Assembly (NCBI GenBank): GCA_001797815.1
Contig: MGQK01000041.1
Span: 5,523 to 18,120, forward strand
DNA length: 12,598 nucleotides
Reading direction: 5' to 3'
Source of the DNA: Deltaproteobacteria bacterium RBG_13_61_14
GTDB taxonomy: Bacteria > RBG-13-61-14
The position numbers and the translations under genes are program-made. The notes under the pieces are model-generated. The model searched no databases, was not told the DNA's origin, and saw only the letters and a program-made list of their open reading frames with translations. Shown here one piece after another: positions 1 through 6,142 of this stretch. How positions within the stretch are numbered: position 1 is the first letter of the stretch; every line of letters begins with the position of its first letter.

Positions 1-171
1 ATGGCCGGCCGCGGCGAGGGCGTCCCCGCGCTGGTCGTCGGTCAGGATGAAGATCAGGTTGGGACGATCCAGCGCGGCCCGGGCCGGCCGGCGGCGGGGC
101 CAGGAGGCGAGCAGGCCGGCGGTGGCCAGGCCGAGGCCTTTGAGCGCGTCGCGGCGGCTCTGGTGTTTCAG
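1..171 (-). CDS. Sulfatase (type I, alkaline-phosphatase fold), N-terminal fragment with Tat signal; probable CTG start
   Basis: Only the first 57 codons are in the window; the gene runs off the left edge. Reading from a CTG at 169-171 gives MKHQSRRDALKGLGLATAG and a further hydrophobic stretch. This is a Tat-type signal (SRRDALK, then a weakly hydrophobic core). It is followed at residues 36-50 by RPNLIFILTDDQRGD, the N-terminal signature of type I sulfatases, where the two Asp residues are metal ligands. The Cys/Ser-x-Pro-x-Arg site that becomes formylglycine lies outside the window. No ATG, GTG or TTG occurs in frame upstream near this point. The CTG overlaps the rseC-like stop as CTGA and has a GGAGAAA ribosome-binding site just upstream. 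The family hydrolyses sulfate esters, often of sulfated polysaccharides, outside the cytoplasm. The substrate cannot be judged. The family call is firm; the CTG start is inferred. Confidence 0.85.
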   Translation of the reverse strand, partial: MKHQSRRDALKGLGLATAGLLASWPRRRPARAALDRPNLIFILTDDQRGDALAAAGH

Positions 172-590
172 GGTTTTTCTCCAGGGGACTCGAGGATCTG
201 CACGACCGTGGGATCCGGGAGCCGGGGTCGGCGGCCGCGGCGGAGCCAGAGGGCGGAGAAGGCGAGGCCGAGGAGGCCCGAGCCGAAGATGAGGTTATCC
301 GGGGTGATGAGGAAGGGGCCGAGGCCCGAGCCAAGCGCCCGCTGGACGGGTTCGATCAGCGCCGAAATACCGGCCAGGATTCGGCCCAGGGCGCCGGCGA
401 GGATGACGCTCGCCAGCATGACCCGGAGGGAACGGTTGGTAGTTTTGCTCTCGGCAAAGGCGAGGATGACCCGGTCGCCCGCTTTGGCGCCGGAGGGGTT
501 GGAGGCCCACACCTCGGGCGCTCCCGCGGAGGCCAGGGTCACCTTGGCCCGCGGACCCTCGATGGATTGGATGGTGCCGGTCTCTTCCAC
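168..590 (-). CDS. RseC/MucC-like membrane protein (SoxR-reducing system / sigma-E regulator family), cysteine-free
   Basis: A 140-residue protein. Residues 1-45 form the small beta domain seen in RseC/MucC proteins (TGTIQSIEGPRAKVTLA, then WASNPSGAKAGDRVIL, matching the family's N-P-x-GAxxGDxV pattern). Two hydrophobic segments follow at about 56-78 and 98-116, then a basic stretch LRRGRRPR and a short tail. Known RseC proteins act on sigma-E control or in the SoxR-reducing/Rnf context, and many carry a Cys cluster in the N-terminal domain. This one has no cysteine, so a redox role by that cluster is not possible. The GTG at 588-590 is the only usable start, because an in-frame TAG lies at 608-610 and no other start codon falls between. 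The stop overlaps the sulfatase start by 4 nt, suggesting translational coupling. No rpoE, rseA/B or rnf gene is visible here. Confidence 0.75.
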   Translation of the reverse strand: MEETGTIQSIEGPRAKVTLASAGAPEVWASNPSGAKAGDRVILAFAESKTTNRSLRVMLASVILAGALGRILAGISALIEPVQRALGSGLGPFLITPDNLIFGSGLLGLAFSALWLRRGRRPRLPDPTVVQILESPGEKP

Positions 591-604
591 GGCGGTTGCT
601 GAGT

Positions 605-633
605 AGCCTAGCCAGATCGCTGGCCCGAGTCAA
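605..633 (-). promoter_or_regulatory. Predicted sigma70-type promoter of the rseC-like/sulfatase unit
   Basis: On the minus strand TTGACT (628-633) is followed by a 17-nt spacer and TAGGCT (605-610). The start codon is only 14 nt beyond the -10 box, so the 5' UTR would be about 7 nt, too short for a normal ribosome-binding site; none is visible. The -35 match is strong and the -10 match is weak. Confidence 0.45.
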
Positions 634-693
634 GGCGGGGGCAGGGGTTGCCGGAGGATGGAGCCGGACTTTTGATACGAAGGAGAATAGGCT

Positions 694-710
694 GGATCAA
701 AACTTGATCC
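694..710. repeat. Small perfect inverted repeat in the gap between the rseC-like gene and the tRNA
   Basis: GGATCAA (694-700), AAC, TTGATCC (704-710): 7-bp arms with a 3-nt centre. There is no T-run on either side, so it does not look like a terminator. It lies about 60 bp upstream of the predicted rseC-like -35 box and could be a protein-binding site. The rest of 634-774 shows nothing recognisable. Confidence 0.3.
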
Positions 711-774
711 GGCCGCTCCTGGAAACTAACCGAAACCTGCGCCGCAAGGGGCGGGAGAGAAGATGATAACTGAG

Positions 775-806
775 AAAAAAAGGGCACCGGCTAAGTTCCG
801 ATGCCC
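775..806 (-). terminator. Rho-independent terminator of the initiator tRNA unit
   Basis: On the minus strand GGGCATCGG (806-798) pairs with CCGGTGCCC (790-782) across a 7-nt loop. The 9-bp stem has one G-U pair and is followed directly by seven T (781-775). It starts 11 nt after the tRNA CCA end. Confidence 0.9.
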
Positions 807-817
807 TGAAGCATTTT

Positions 818-894
<77 letters not shown>

Positions 895-905
895 ACAATC
901 TTATT

Positions 906-935
906 ATTATTACCTGTTCTTTGTCTTCCTGTCAA
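906..935 (-). promoter_or_regulatory. Predicted promoter of tRNA-fMet
   Basis: TTGACA (930-935) is followed by an 18-nt spacer and AATAAT (906-911); a 17-nt spacer would give TAATAA. Transcription would begin about 5 nt before the mature tRNA 5' end at 894. The perfect -35 box and the position make this the strongest promoter call in the window. Confidence 0.7.
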
Positions 936-1084
936 GGATTTTCAGCCAGCCAGACGAACTGTAAGTTTCTCTACAAAATCCTGCACCCCGAAAAACCCCC
1001 GGCCGGCCCTGGCTTTCCAGCACCAGTTCCAGCAAGTTGTTTCACCGTCCGCCGCCAGTTCTGGGCGGCAAAGAGTCAAATCCC

Positions 1085-1115
1085 AAAAAAAAGCCCGCCG
1101 GAGGGAAAGGCGGGC
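1085..1115 (-). terminator. Rho-independent terminator, minus strand
   Basis: GCCCGCC (1115-1109), a 9-nt loop and GGCGGGC (1099-1093), followed by eight T on the minus strand (1092-1085). No minus-strand protein gene ends here, which is the main reason to suspect an RNA gene upstream of it (1116-1258). Confidence 0.8.
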
Positions 1116-1258
1116 GTGAAAAAGAAAGGAGATTTTGGTGAGAGGTCATTGCCTTACGGGTTTGAACTCTGGCTCAAGGCCTCGTTCGCTCCTTTTAGGC
1201 TTTCATATATAAAGACGCGGCCGAAAGGGAAAAGTTTCAAATAATTTAAAATATTATA
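1085..1258 (-). ncRNA. Candidate structured small RNA, family not recognised
   Basis: No protein gene fits 936-1484. On the minus strand this stretch has a perfect TATAAT (1258-1253; the matching -35 TTTCGG is poor) and ends in a strong terminator at 1085, so a transcript of about 160 nt is predicted. It folds into one long irregular hairpin: AAAGGAG (1195-1189) with CTCCTTT (1131-1125), then GAGG (1183-1180) with CCTC (1145-1142), then CCTT (1179-1176) with AAGG (1155-1152), with a bulge on one side and a 20-nt apical loop. Size and hairpin-plus-terminator shape are reminiscent of 6S-type RNAs, but I see no diagnostic sequence and do not assign a family. The rest of 936-1084 shows nothing clear. 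Confidence 0.4.
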
Positions 1259-1559
1259 ATTTTTTAATCCAAAATCCGAAAAGCCGAGAACAGGGTGACT
1301 GACTTTCCCCCGCATTTTCCAAATCATCCCTGCATTTAAGTGGTTGACATCAATGGTCTTTCTTTGCTTTTTTCACGGTAATCTCTAACAGTTGTTCGAT
1401 CCAGGTTAAACGCCCCCGCCTGCCCGTATCCTGATTAAAAACGCCTGGGGATTTCAAAACCTAGCCGCACCCGAGCAGACCAGCATGGCCCAAGCTGGCA
1501 TTTTTTCATGGATTTTTTTGGGCTTTTGTTATATAAGTGCGGAGACCAAGGAGGGGCAC
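1259..1559. other. Intergenic region upstream of the BamA-like gene
   Basis: About 300 AT-rich bases without a convincing gene. TTGACA at 1344-1349 (plus strand) is a perfect -35 box, but the hexamers 16-18 nt downstream are T-rich with no good -10, so the promoter of the following unit is unresolved. A TATATA lies at 1530-1535 near the gene, without a matching -35. An upstream in-frame ATG at 1485 could extend the next gene by 25 codons but has no ribosome-binding site and would spoil the signal peptide. Confidence 0.4.
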
Positions 1560-2828
1560 ATGCATAACCTCGGGCGAATTTGTCTCATCGTAGGGGTTCT
1601 TCTACTAGCGGGTTCGGCAGCCGCGGAAGAGGAATGGCCGCCCCGGAAAAGCGACTTCAGCATTCCGATCGTATTCGGGCCGGAAGGCAGCGGCGGCGGG
1701 GTCGGCTATTACTTCCACGACCTCTTCGGCAAGAAGTCCCGTAACCTTTACCTCCACGATACCTTCACCAACACCGCCTACAAACAATTGATGGCGGACT
1801 TCCAGGAGCCGGACCTGCTCCTGCCCCGGAGCCTGCTCAAGGTCCGCTTCCTCTACTTGAACCGCACCGGCATTCACTTCTTCGGCATCGGCAACGATAC
1901 GGATATGGATGACGCCGCCTACTCCGGGGCGGAAGTTTACCGCGGCCTGGTCAGCTACCAGGTCAGCTTCGGGCCGGGGCTCGGCATCGGCGGAGGCGCC
2001 GAATACCACCGCACCAGCCACCGCGATGGTCTGCTCAGGAACCCGAACTTCCAGGCCGGGATAGATGAGTTGGACCGGCCCATCTCCGAAGTCTATCCCG
2101 CCCTCTATCATTCCGCGGATTTCCGTTTCCGCGAGTTCACCCACAACTGGTTCGTCACCGTGTTTCACAACAACCTGGACCAGCCGATCTTCCCCACCCG
2201 GGGCGGCTACGAGCAATTCCGGCTCGCCCGGGTGGACGAGAGCATGGGCGCCGACTGGAACTACTGGCGCTACAGCGCGGAGGCCGCCCATTTCTTCCAG
2301 GCGCCGAACAACTATAACGTGCTCGGGCTATACGGGCGCTGGGACCGGCTGGACGGACGCTACCTTCCTTTCTGGGAATACCCGGCCCTGGGCCACGCGC
2401 GGATCGGCCTGGCCGATTATCTTGACGGCAACGGCCTGCGGGGCTACTGGGAGAACCGCTTCCAGGAGAAGAACCGGGTCCTGGGCTCCATCGAGTTCCG
2501 GCACCGCACCCGGGCGAAGTGGTTCTCGAAGGACAAGTTCAATTTGGGCAAGGAGCATCAGCCCTCGGAAAAGCCCCGGCCCAAGTGGCTGCCGGAGCGC
2601 AAGCCCCTGGGCCTCACCCTCCAGGGGTTCCTGCTCAACTCCTCCACCCTGGTCTTCGTGGACGCCGGCCAGACCTGGGGCGACCACGACCCGCTCAACC
2701 GGATCCGCGTCACCCCCGGCGTCGGCGCGGTTTTTTATTTCAAGTCCGGCATTGCCATGCGCATGACCGTGGGTTTCAGCGATGAGCTGACCGCTTACCA
2801 GCTCTTCACCTACTGGCAGGCGTTCTGA
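1560..2828 (+). CDS. BamA/TamA-type outer membrane beta-barrel protein (surface antigen D15 domain) without POTRA repeats
   Basis: A 422-residue protein. Residues 1-22 (MHNLGRICLIVGVLLLAGSA and following) are a Sec signal peptide. The mature part is rich in alternating aromatic beta strands: GSGGGVGYYFHDLFG near the start, DQPIFPTRGGYEQF in the middle, then LVFVDAGQTWG and RVTPGVGAVFYF close to the end, and a C-terminal Phe (YWQAF) as expected for BAM substrates. These match the D15/Omp85 barrel, but no POTRA domains precede it and the protein is about half the length of BamA. It is therefore a barrel-only member and not BamA itself; what it transports or anchors is unknown. The start at 1560 is preferred because AAGGAGGGG sits 3 nt upstream and the signal peptide begins there. 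An amidohydrolase follows after 18 nt. Confidence 0.75.
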   Translation: MHNLGRICLIVGVLLLAGSAAAEEEWPPRKSDFSIPIVFGPEGSGGGVGYYFHDLFGKKSRNLYLHDTFTNTAYKQLMADFQEPDLLLPRSLLKVRFLYLNRTGIHFFGIGNDTDMDDAAYSGAEVYRGLVSYQVSFGPGLGIGGGAEYHRTSHRDGLLRNPNFQAGIDELDRPISEVYPALYHSADFRFREFTHNWFVTVFHNNLDQPIFPTRGGYEQFRLARVDESMGADWNYWRYSAEAAHFFQAPNNYNVLGLYGRWDRLDGRYLPFWEYPALGHARIGLADYLDGNGLRGYWENRFQEKNRVLGSIEFRHRTRAKWFSKDKFNLGKEHQPSEKPRPKWLPERKPLGLTLQGFLLNSSTLVFVDAGQTWGDHDPLNRIRVTPGVGAVFYFKSGIAMRMTVGFSDELTAYQLFTYWQAF

Positions 2829-2846
2829 GCAGAGGAGCCAGGCCCG

Positions 2847-3737
2847 ATGATCATTGACTGCCATTATCACCTGGATACCGAGATGGTCCCGCTGGACGCT
2901 CTTATCCAGAGCATGGACCGCCACGGCATCAACCGGGTCGCCCTGATCCCGCGCCTGAACCCGCCCATTTACATGAACCCCCTGCTCGCCAAGATCGCGC
3001 TGCCCGTTTTCCGCCACGGGCTCCACCGCTCCTCGGGCTGGCTCCACCGCGCGATGACGGCCATGTATCGAAACAACGTCAAAGCCGACGGCACCGTGGA
3101 CCTCCTGGGCAAGCGCTATGAAGTTTTTGCCCAGCCGCCCAACCAAGAGGTGAAAGACGCGGTCAAGGCTCACCCGGACCGGTTTTCCGGCTGGGTCTTT
3201 GTCAACCCGGCCGGCCCCGCGGACCCCATCGCCGAGATCGAGCGCAGCATGGGCCAGGCGGGCATGATCGGGGTCAAAGCCCATCCCTACTGGCATAACT
3301 ACCCGGTGCGCTTGCTCGAAACCGCGGCCGCCTGGTGCGAACAACATGACCAGCCCATGCTGATCCACCTGGGCGCCGGCGAGAACGGCGATTTCAAATT
3401 TCTGCCCGATCAGTTCCCCCGCCTCAAAATCCTTTACGCCCATGCCGGGATCCCGGAATCCGCCGCGGTCTGCGCCCTGGCCGGCGAGCGCAAAAACGTG
3501 TTCGTGGATCTTTCCAGCTCGTCCTATGTAGACTTCCAGACCGCCCGCGACGCGGTCAAGCGCGCCGGCGCCGGCAAGTGCCTCTTCGGCTCCGACGGCC
3601 CCTACTTCCACGTCCAGGACCAGACCTTTGACTTCAGTTGCCAGCGGAAAATGGTGGAAAAGATCGGACTTCCGGATCCGGACCTGAAACGAGTGCTGAG
3701 CCAGAACTTCCTCGAGCTCTGCGGGCTTGCGGGCTAG
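2847..3737 (+). CDS. Metal-dependent hydrolase, amidohydrolase-2 family (TIM-barrel)
   Basis: A 296-residue protein starting MIIDCHYHLD; His6 and His8 form the HxH metal motif at the end of beta-strand 1. Further family landmarks are K144/H146 (GVKAHPYWH), H174 (MLIHLG), H199 (YAHAG) and D250 (GSDGP), the expected ligands and catalytic Asp of an Amidohydro_2 (PF04909) TIM barrel. Length is normal. Members hydrolyse or decarboxylate small carboxylic or cyclic substrates in the cytoplasm; the sequence does not reveal which. An AGAGGAG ribosome-binding site at 2831-2837 supports the start. It lies 18 nt after the barrel-protein stop, so the two are very likely co-transcribed, an odd pairing of outer-membrane barrel and cytosolic hydrolase. 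No clear T-run terminator follows; the palindrome at 3784-3864 may serve. Confidence 0.85.
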   Translation: MIIDCHYHLDTEMVPLDALIQSMDRHGINRVALIPRLNPPIYMNPLLAKIALPVFRHGLHRSSGWLHRAMTAMYRNNVKADGTVDLLGKRYEVFAQPPNQEVKDAVKAHPDRFSGWVFVNPAGPADPIAEIERSMGQAGMIGVKAHPYWHNYPVRLLETAAAWCEQHDQPMLIHLGAGENGDFKFLPDQFPRLKILYAHAGIPESAAVCALAGERKNVFVDLSSSSYVDFQTARDAVKRAGAGKCLFGSDGPYFHVQDQTFDFSCQRKMVEKIGLPDPDLKRVLSQNFLELCGLAG

Positions 3738-3783
3738 TGCTCCGTCCACTTGGTTTTGATGGATACAGAATCTCGATCAGCCG

Positions 3784-3864
3784 GGGTGCCACGGGCAAAG
3801 CGAGCCGGGCGAGCTTGCCCGTGTCTGGCACTGGCAAGGCCTTCGGCCTTAGCCAGTGGCACCC
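3784..3864. repeat. Cruciform-like nested palindrome (REP/BIME-type intergenic repeat)
   Basis: Perfect outer arms GGGTGCCAC (3784-3792) and GTGGCACCC (3856-3864) enclose two further hairpins. The first is CACGGGCAA (3790-3798) with TTGCCCGTG (3815-3823). The second is CACTGGC plus AAGGCC (3829-3841) with GGCCTT plus GCCAGTG (3845-3858), interrupted by one bulged A. The arms share bases, so alternative folds exist. Such modular palindromes are usually dispersed non-coding repeats; copy number cannot be judged from one window. Confidence 0.75.
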
Positions 3865-3890
3865 TGAGACATTCAATTTGAGTTAACTTT

Positions 3891-3919
3891 GTTAAGTTGG
3901 GGCCTGGCCCCTTGTTAAG
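3891..3919. repeat. Short palindromic repeat, copy 1
   Basis: GTTAAGTT, a GGGGCCTGGCCCC core and TTGTTAAG. It matches the element at 6076-6105 nearly base for base, apart from two one-base indels and two or three substitutions. Both copies are intergenic and both are flanked by near-palindromic TTAA-type ends. Confidence 0.75.
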
Positions 3920-3920
3920 T

Positions 3921-3951
3921 AAAAAGGCCGTCCCGGGGGCGAGGACGGCCT
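3921..3951 (-). terminator. Rho-independent terminator of the small Cys/His-rich gene
   Basis: On the minus strand AGGCCGTCC (3951-3943), a 9-nt loop and GGACGGCCT (3933-3925), then T-rich DNA to 3921. It lies 18 nt beyond the stop codon of the 3970-4221 gene. It abuts the short repeat at 3891-3919. Confidence 0.8.
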
Positions 3952-3969
3952 GCCAGAAAGGAGGGTTAT

Positions 3970-4221
3970 TTATCTCACCACCATGCCTTCCTCGTATTCC
4001 AGCTCATAGTCCGGGCGCAGGTGCTTTTTGCACAGGCAGACCATGTCATCGTGGTGATGGTTGACCAGCACCACCATCTCGGTGTCCACCTCCCGGTGGC
4101 AGATGAAGCAAAGCACTTTGCGGATCACCCGCGTATCCATTTCGGAAAGGCCACGGAGGTCATGGTTTTCAGTTTGCATCACAAACCCCAATACCGGCTC
4201 TTGGTGCCGCGATATTATCAT
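3970..4221 (-). CDS. Small Cys/His-rich, probably zinc-binding protein of unknown function
   Basis: An 83-residue protein I cannot assign to a family. Residues 38-42 are CFICH and 62-67 are CLCKKH, separated by a 19-residue segment that includes HHHDD (55-59). This spacing of two Cys/His pairs suggests one treble-clef or zinc-ribbon-like site. The C-terminus is acidic (YELEYEEG). CFICH also fits a c-type heme motif, but there is no signal peptide, so zinc is more likely. The ATG at 4221 is chosen because AAAGGA lies 10 nt upstream. The reading frame extends further 5' to 4284, but the extra 21 residues cover the predicted promoter. It has its own predicted promoter and a strong terminator, so it appears monocistronic. 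Confidence 0.7.
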   Translation of the reverse strand: MIISRHQEPVLGFVMQTENHDLRGLSEMDTRVIRKVLCFICHREVDTEMVVLVNHHHDDMVCLCKKHLRPDYELEYEEGMVVR

Positions 4222-4254
4222 CGGAGTAAAATCCTTTCCCTTGAGCAAGATCGG

Positions 4255-4347
4255 AGATAAGGCCGGCCCGAAAATCCAATTCAATTTTACCGCCCGCGCC
4301 AGGCAGGGCCAAGATCCAAATCATTCAACCCGGGCCCGGCCTTATCT
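4255..4347. repeat. Long inverted repeat bracketing the promoter of the small Cys/His-rich gene
   Basis: Left arm AGATAAGGCCGGCCCG (4255-4270) and right arm CGGGCCCGGCCTTATCT (4331-4347) are complementary over 16 bp with a single extra C in the right arm. The spacer is 60 nt. No T-run follows either arm. If transcription reads through from nadB, the arms would form a long hairpin; if transcription starts inside, only one arm is in the RNA. Confidence 0.8.
4284..4312 (-). promoter_or_regulatory. Predicted promoter of the small Cys/His-rich gene
   Basis: TTGGCC (4307-4312), a 17-nt spacer and TAAAAT (4284-4289) on the minus strand. The -10 box matches consensus at five of six positions. It sits between the two arms of the 4255-4347 inverted repeat and would give a 5' UTR of about 55 nt. 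Confidence 0.4.
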
Positions 4348-4439
4348 CTGCTTAAATAGACGTTAGAGTTTGAACTTCCTTGCAGCCCCGGTTTTCCCCG
4401 CCGGGAGGAGCTCGGTTCGCGGAAGCCAATCGGGGAGGC

Positions 4440-6035
4440 TCAGCTGGTCTTTCGGATCAGGGTATCCCGCTTCCAGGCGTCGGAGGGCTGGGGATAGTCG
4501 AGGTTGAAGTGGAGCCCGCGCGACTCCTTGCGGGCGATGGCCGCTTGCACGATCAGCCCGGCCACGGTCGCCAGGTTGCGCAGCTCCAGCAAATCGCCGG
4601 TCACCAGGAAGTCCCAGTAATACTGGGCGATCTCTTCCTGGATCATCGCGATCCGGCGCTTGGCCCGCTGCAGCCGCTTGTCCGTGCGCACGATGCCCAC
4701 GTAGTTCCACATGGTCCGCCGGATTTCGTCCCAGTTGTGCGAGACCACCACCGACTCGTCCGAGTCCTTGGCCCGGCCCACGTCCCAGGCCGGGAGCGCC
4801 GGCCGCGCCTCCGCCTTCCTCAGCTCCTTGCGCGCCTGCTGGCTCGCCCGGTGGGCAAAGACCAGCGCCTCCAAAAGCGAGTTGCTGGCCAGGCGGTTAG
4901 CGCCGTGCAACCCGGTGGCTGCGGTCTCGCCGACGGCATACAGGCCCGGCAGGTCCGTGGCCCCGAAAAGGTCGGTGAGCACGCCTCCGCACAGGTAGTG
5001 CGCGGCCGGCACCACCGGGATGGGCTCTTTGCTCATGTCAAACCCGAATTGCTTGCAGGTCTGATAAATGTTGGGAAAGCGCTTGCGGACGAAGCGGGCC
5101 GAGTGGTGCGAGATATCCAGGAGCACGTGGTCGTCGCCCCTCACCTTCATCTCGTGGTCTATGGCCCGGGCCACCACGTCCCGGGGCGCCAGCTCCGCCT
5201 GGGCGTGGTAGTTGCGCATGAAAGGAGAGCCGTCCTTCAACTTCAACACCGCGCCCTCGCCCCGCACCGCCTCCGAGATCAGGAACGACTTGGCCTCCGG
5301 ATGATACAGGCAGGTCGGGTGGAACTGGATGAACTCCATGTTGGCGATGGTGCACCCGGCCCGAGAGGCCATGGCCGCGCCGTCGCCGGTGGCGATGTCC
5401 GGGTTGCTGGTGTAGAGATAGACCTTGCCCACCCCGCCGGTGGCAAGCAAGGTCACCTGGGCCGAGATGGTTTTGATCAGTCCGCGCTTCAGGTCCAGGA
5501 CGTAAGCGCCCAGGCAGCGCCACGCCTTGCGCCGGCCCGGCACTTTCTCGGTGGTGATCAGGTCCACCGCCATGTGATGCTCGAGGAAACTTATGCGCGA
5601 ATTCCGCTCGCAGGCCCTGAGCAGCGCCCGCTCTACCTCCCGGCCGGTCAGGTCCTCCGCGTGCACGATCCGACGGCGCGAGTGGCCCCCTTCCCGGCCC
5701 AAATCGAACTCTTTCTGCCGGCCCGCCCGCCGGGTGAAACGCACGCCCAGCCCGATCAACTCCTGGATCCGCTCCGGCCCGCCCTCCACCACCAGCTTCA
5801 CCACCTCCGGGTGGCACAGCCCGCCCCCGGCCTCCAACGTGTCCTGCACGTGCTCGTCAAAGCTGTCCTTCGCGTCCAGCACCGAGGCGATCCCGCCCTG
5901 GGCGTAAAGCGTGGCCGACTCCTTGCGCTCCCGCTTGGTCACCACCAGCACCCGGCCCGCCTCCGCGGCCTTGAGCGCGAAGGAAAGACCGGCGATCCCG
6001 GACCCGATCACCAGAAAATCCGTCTCGATTTCCAT
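4440..6035 (-). CDS. nadB: L-aspartate oxidase (NadB)
   Basis: A 531-residue flavoprotein that oxidises L-aspartate to iminoaspartate, the first step of de novo NAD synthesis; NadA then makes quinolinate. Diagnostic segments are the FAD-binding [17 protein letters not shown] (residues 9-25), the substrate-loop [10 protein letters not shown] (41-50), [16 protein letters not shown] (116-131), FHP (238-240), AVRGEGA with R258, AAHYLCGG with H346 and [16 protein letters not shown] with R381. R258, H346 and R381 correspond to active-site residues of E. coli NadB. Length matches the family (about 540). The helical C-terminal domain is complete. nadA and nadC are not in the window. The ATG has GGAG only 2 nt away, too close for a normal ribosome-binding site, and the predicted -10 box ends 6 nt before the ATG, so the mRNA may be leaderless. 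No clear terminator follows its stop. Confidence 0.97.
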   Translation of the reverse strand: MEIETDFLVIGSGIAGLSFALKAAEAGRVLVVTKRERKESATLYAQGGIASVLDAKDSFDEHVQDTLEAGGGLCHPEVVKLVVEGGPERIQELIGLGVRFTRRAGRQKEFDLGREGGHSRRRIVHAEDLTGREVERALLRACERNSRISFLEHHMAVDLITTEKVPGRRKAWRCLGAYVLDLKRGLIKTISAQVTLLATGGVGKVYLYTSNPDIATGDGAAMASRAGCTIANMEFIQFHPTCLYHPEAKSFLISEAVRGEGAVLKLKDGSPFMRNYHAQAELAPRDVVARAIDHEMKVRGDDHVLLDISHHSARFVRKRFPNIYQTCKQFGFDMSKEPIPVVPAAHYLCGGVLTDLFGATDLPGLYAVGETAATGLHGANRLASNSLLEALVFAHRASQQARKELRKAEARPALPAWDVGRAKDSDESVVVSHNWDEIRRTMWNYVGIVRTDKRLQRAKRRIAMIQEEIAQYYWDFLVTGDLLELRNLATVAGLIVQAAIARKESRGLHFNLDYPQPSDAWKRDTLIRKTS

Positions 6036-6041
6036 GGCTCC

Positions 6042-6070
6042 ACTCTAAAGTCGAGGGTTCGACTTGTCAA
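6042..6070 (-). promoter_or_regulatory. Predicted nadB promoter with a palindromic operator in its spacer
   Basis: TTGACA (6065-6070), a 17-nt spacer and TAGAGT (6042-6047) on the minus strand. The spacer is almost entirely a perfect dyad: AAGTCGA (6048-6054), a 4-nt centre, TCGACTT (6059-6065). Only six bases separate the -10 box from the nadB ATG, so transcription should begin at or next to the A of ATG. A dyad between -35 and -10 is a classic repressor site; which regulator binds is unknown. Confidence 0.6.
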
Positions 6071-6075
6071 GGAAT

Positions 6076-6105
6076 GTTAAGTTCGGGGCCTGACCCCATG
6101 TTAAC
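6076..6105. repeat. Short palindromic repeat, copy 2
   Basis: GTTAAGTTC, a GGGGCCTGACCCC core and ATGTTAAC. It is the second copy of the element at 3891-3919 and lies between the divergent promoters of nadB and the LarA-like gene. Confidence 0.75.
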
Positions 6106-6107
6106 TA

Positions 6108-6136
6108 TTGCCTCAGGGCATGGCCTATGCTATTAG
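6108..6136 (+). promoter_or_regulatory. Predicted promoter of the LarA-like gene
   Basis: TTGCCT (6108-6113), a 17-nt spacer and TATTAG (6131-6136); each box matches consensus at four of six positions. As at nadB, exactly six bases separate the -10 box from the ATG, and there is no good ribosome-binding site. Confidence 0.4.
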
Positions 6137-6142
6137 AGAATC

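Noticed and set aside
1-606. Long open frame on the plus strand
   Set aside because: It is antisense to the sulfatase and rseC-like genes, is Arg/Pro/Ala-rich and low in complexity, and has no ribosome-binding site; an artefact of high GC.
1344-1372. Promoter at TTGACA upstream of the barrel gene
   Set aside because: The -35 is perfect, but no acceptable -10 hexamer lies at 16-18 nt; left as unresolved.
1485-1559. 25-codon N-terminal extension of the barrel protein
   Set aside because: It has no ribosome-binding site at 1485; a strong one precedes the ATG at 1560, where a clean signal peptide begins.
2328-3749. 473-codon minus-strand open frame
   Set aside because: It is antisense to two well-supported genes (barrel protein and amidohydrolase), with composition typical of a GC-driven shadow frame.
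4096-4110. c-type heme motif (CFICH) in the small protein
   Set aside because: There is no signal peptide for export to the heme-attachment machinery; the second Cys/His cluster makes zinc binding more likely.
4380-6080. 566-codon plus-strand open frame
   Set aside because: It is antisense to nadB, whose catalytic motifs leave no doubt about the coding strand.
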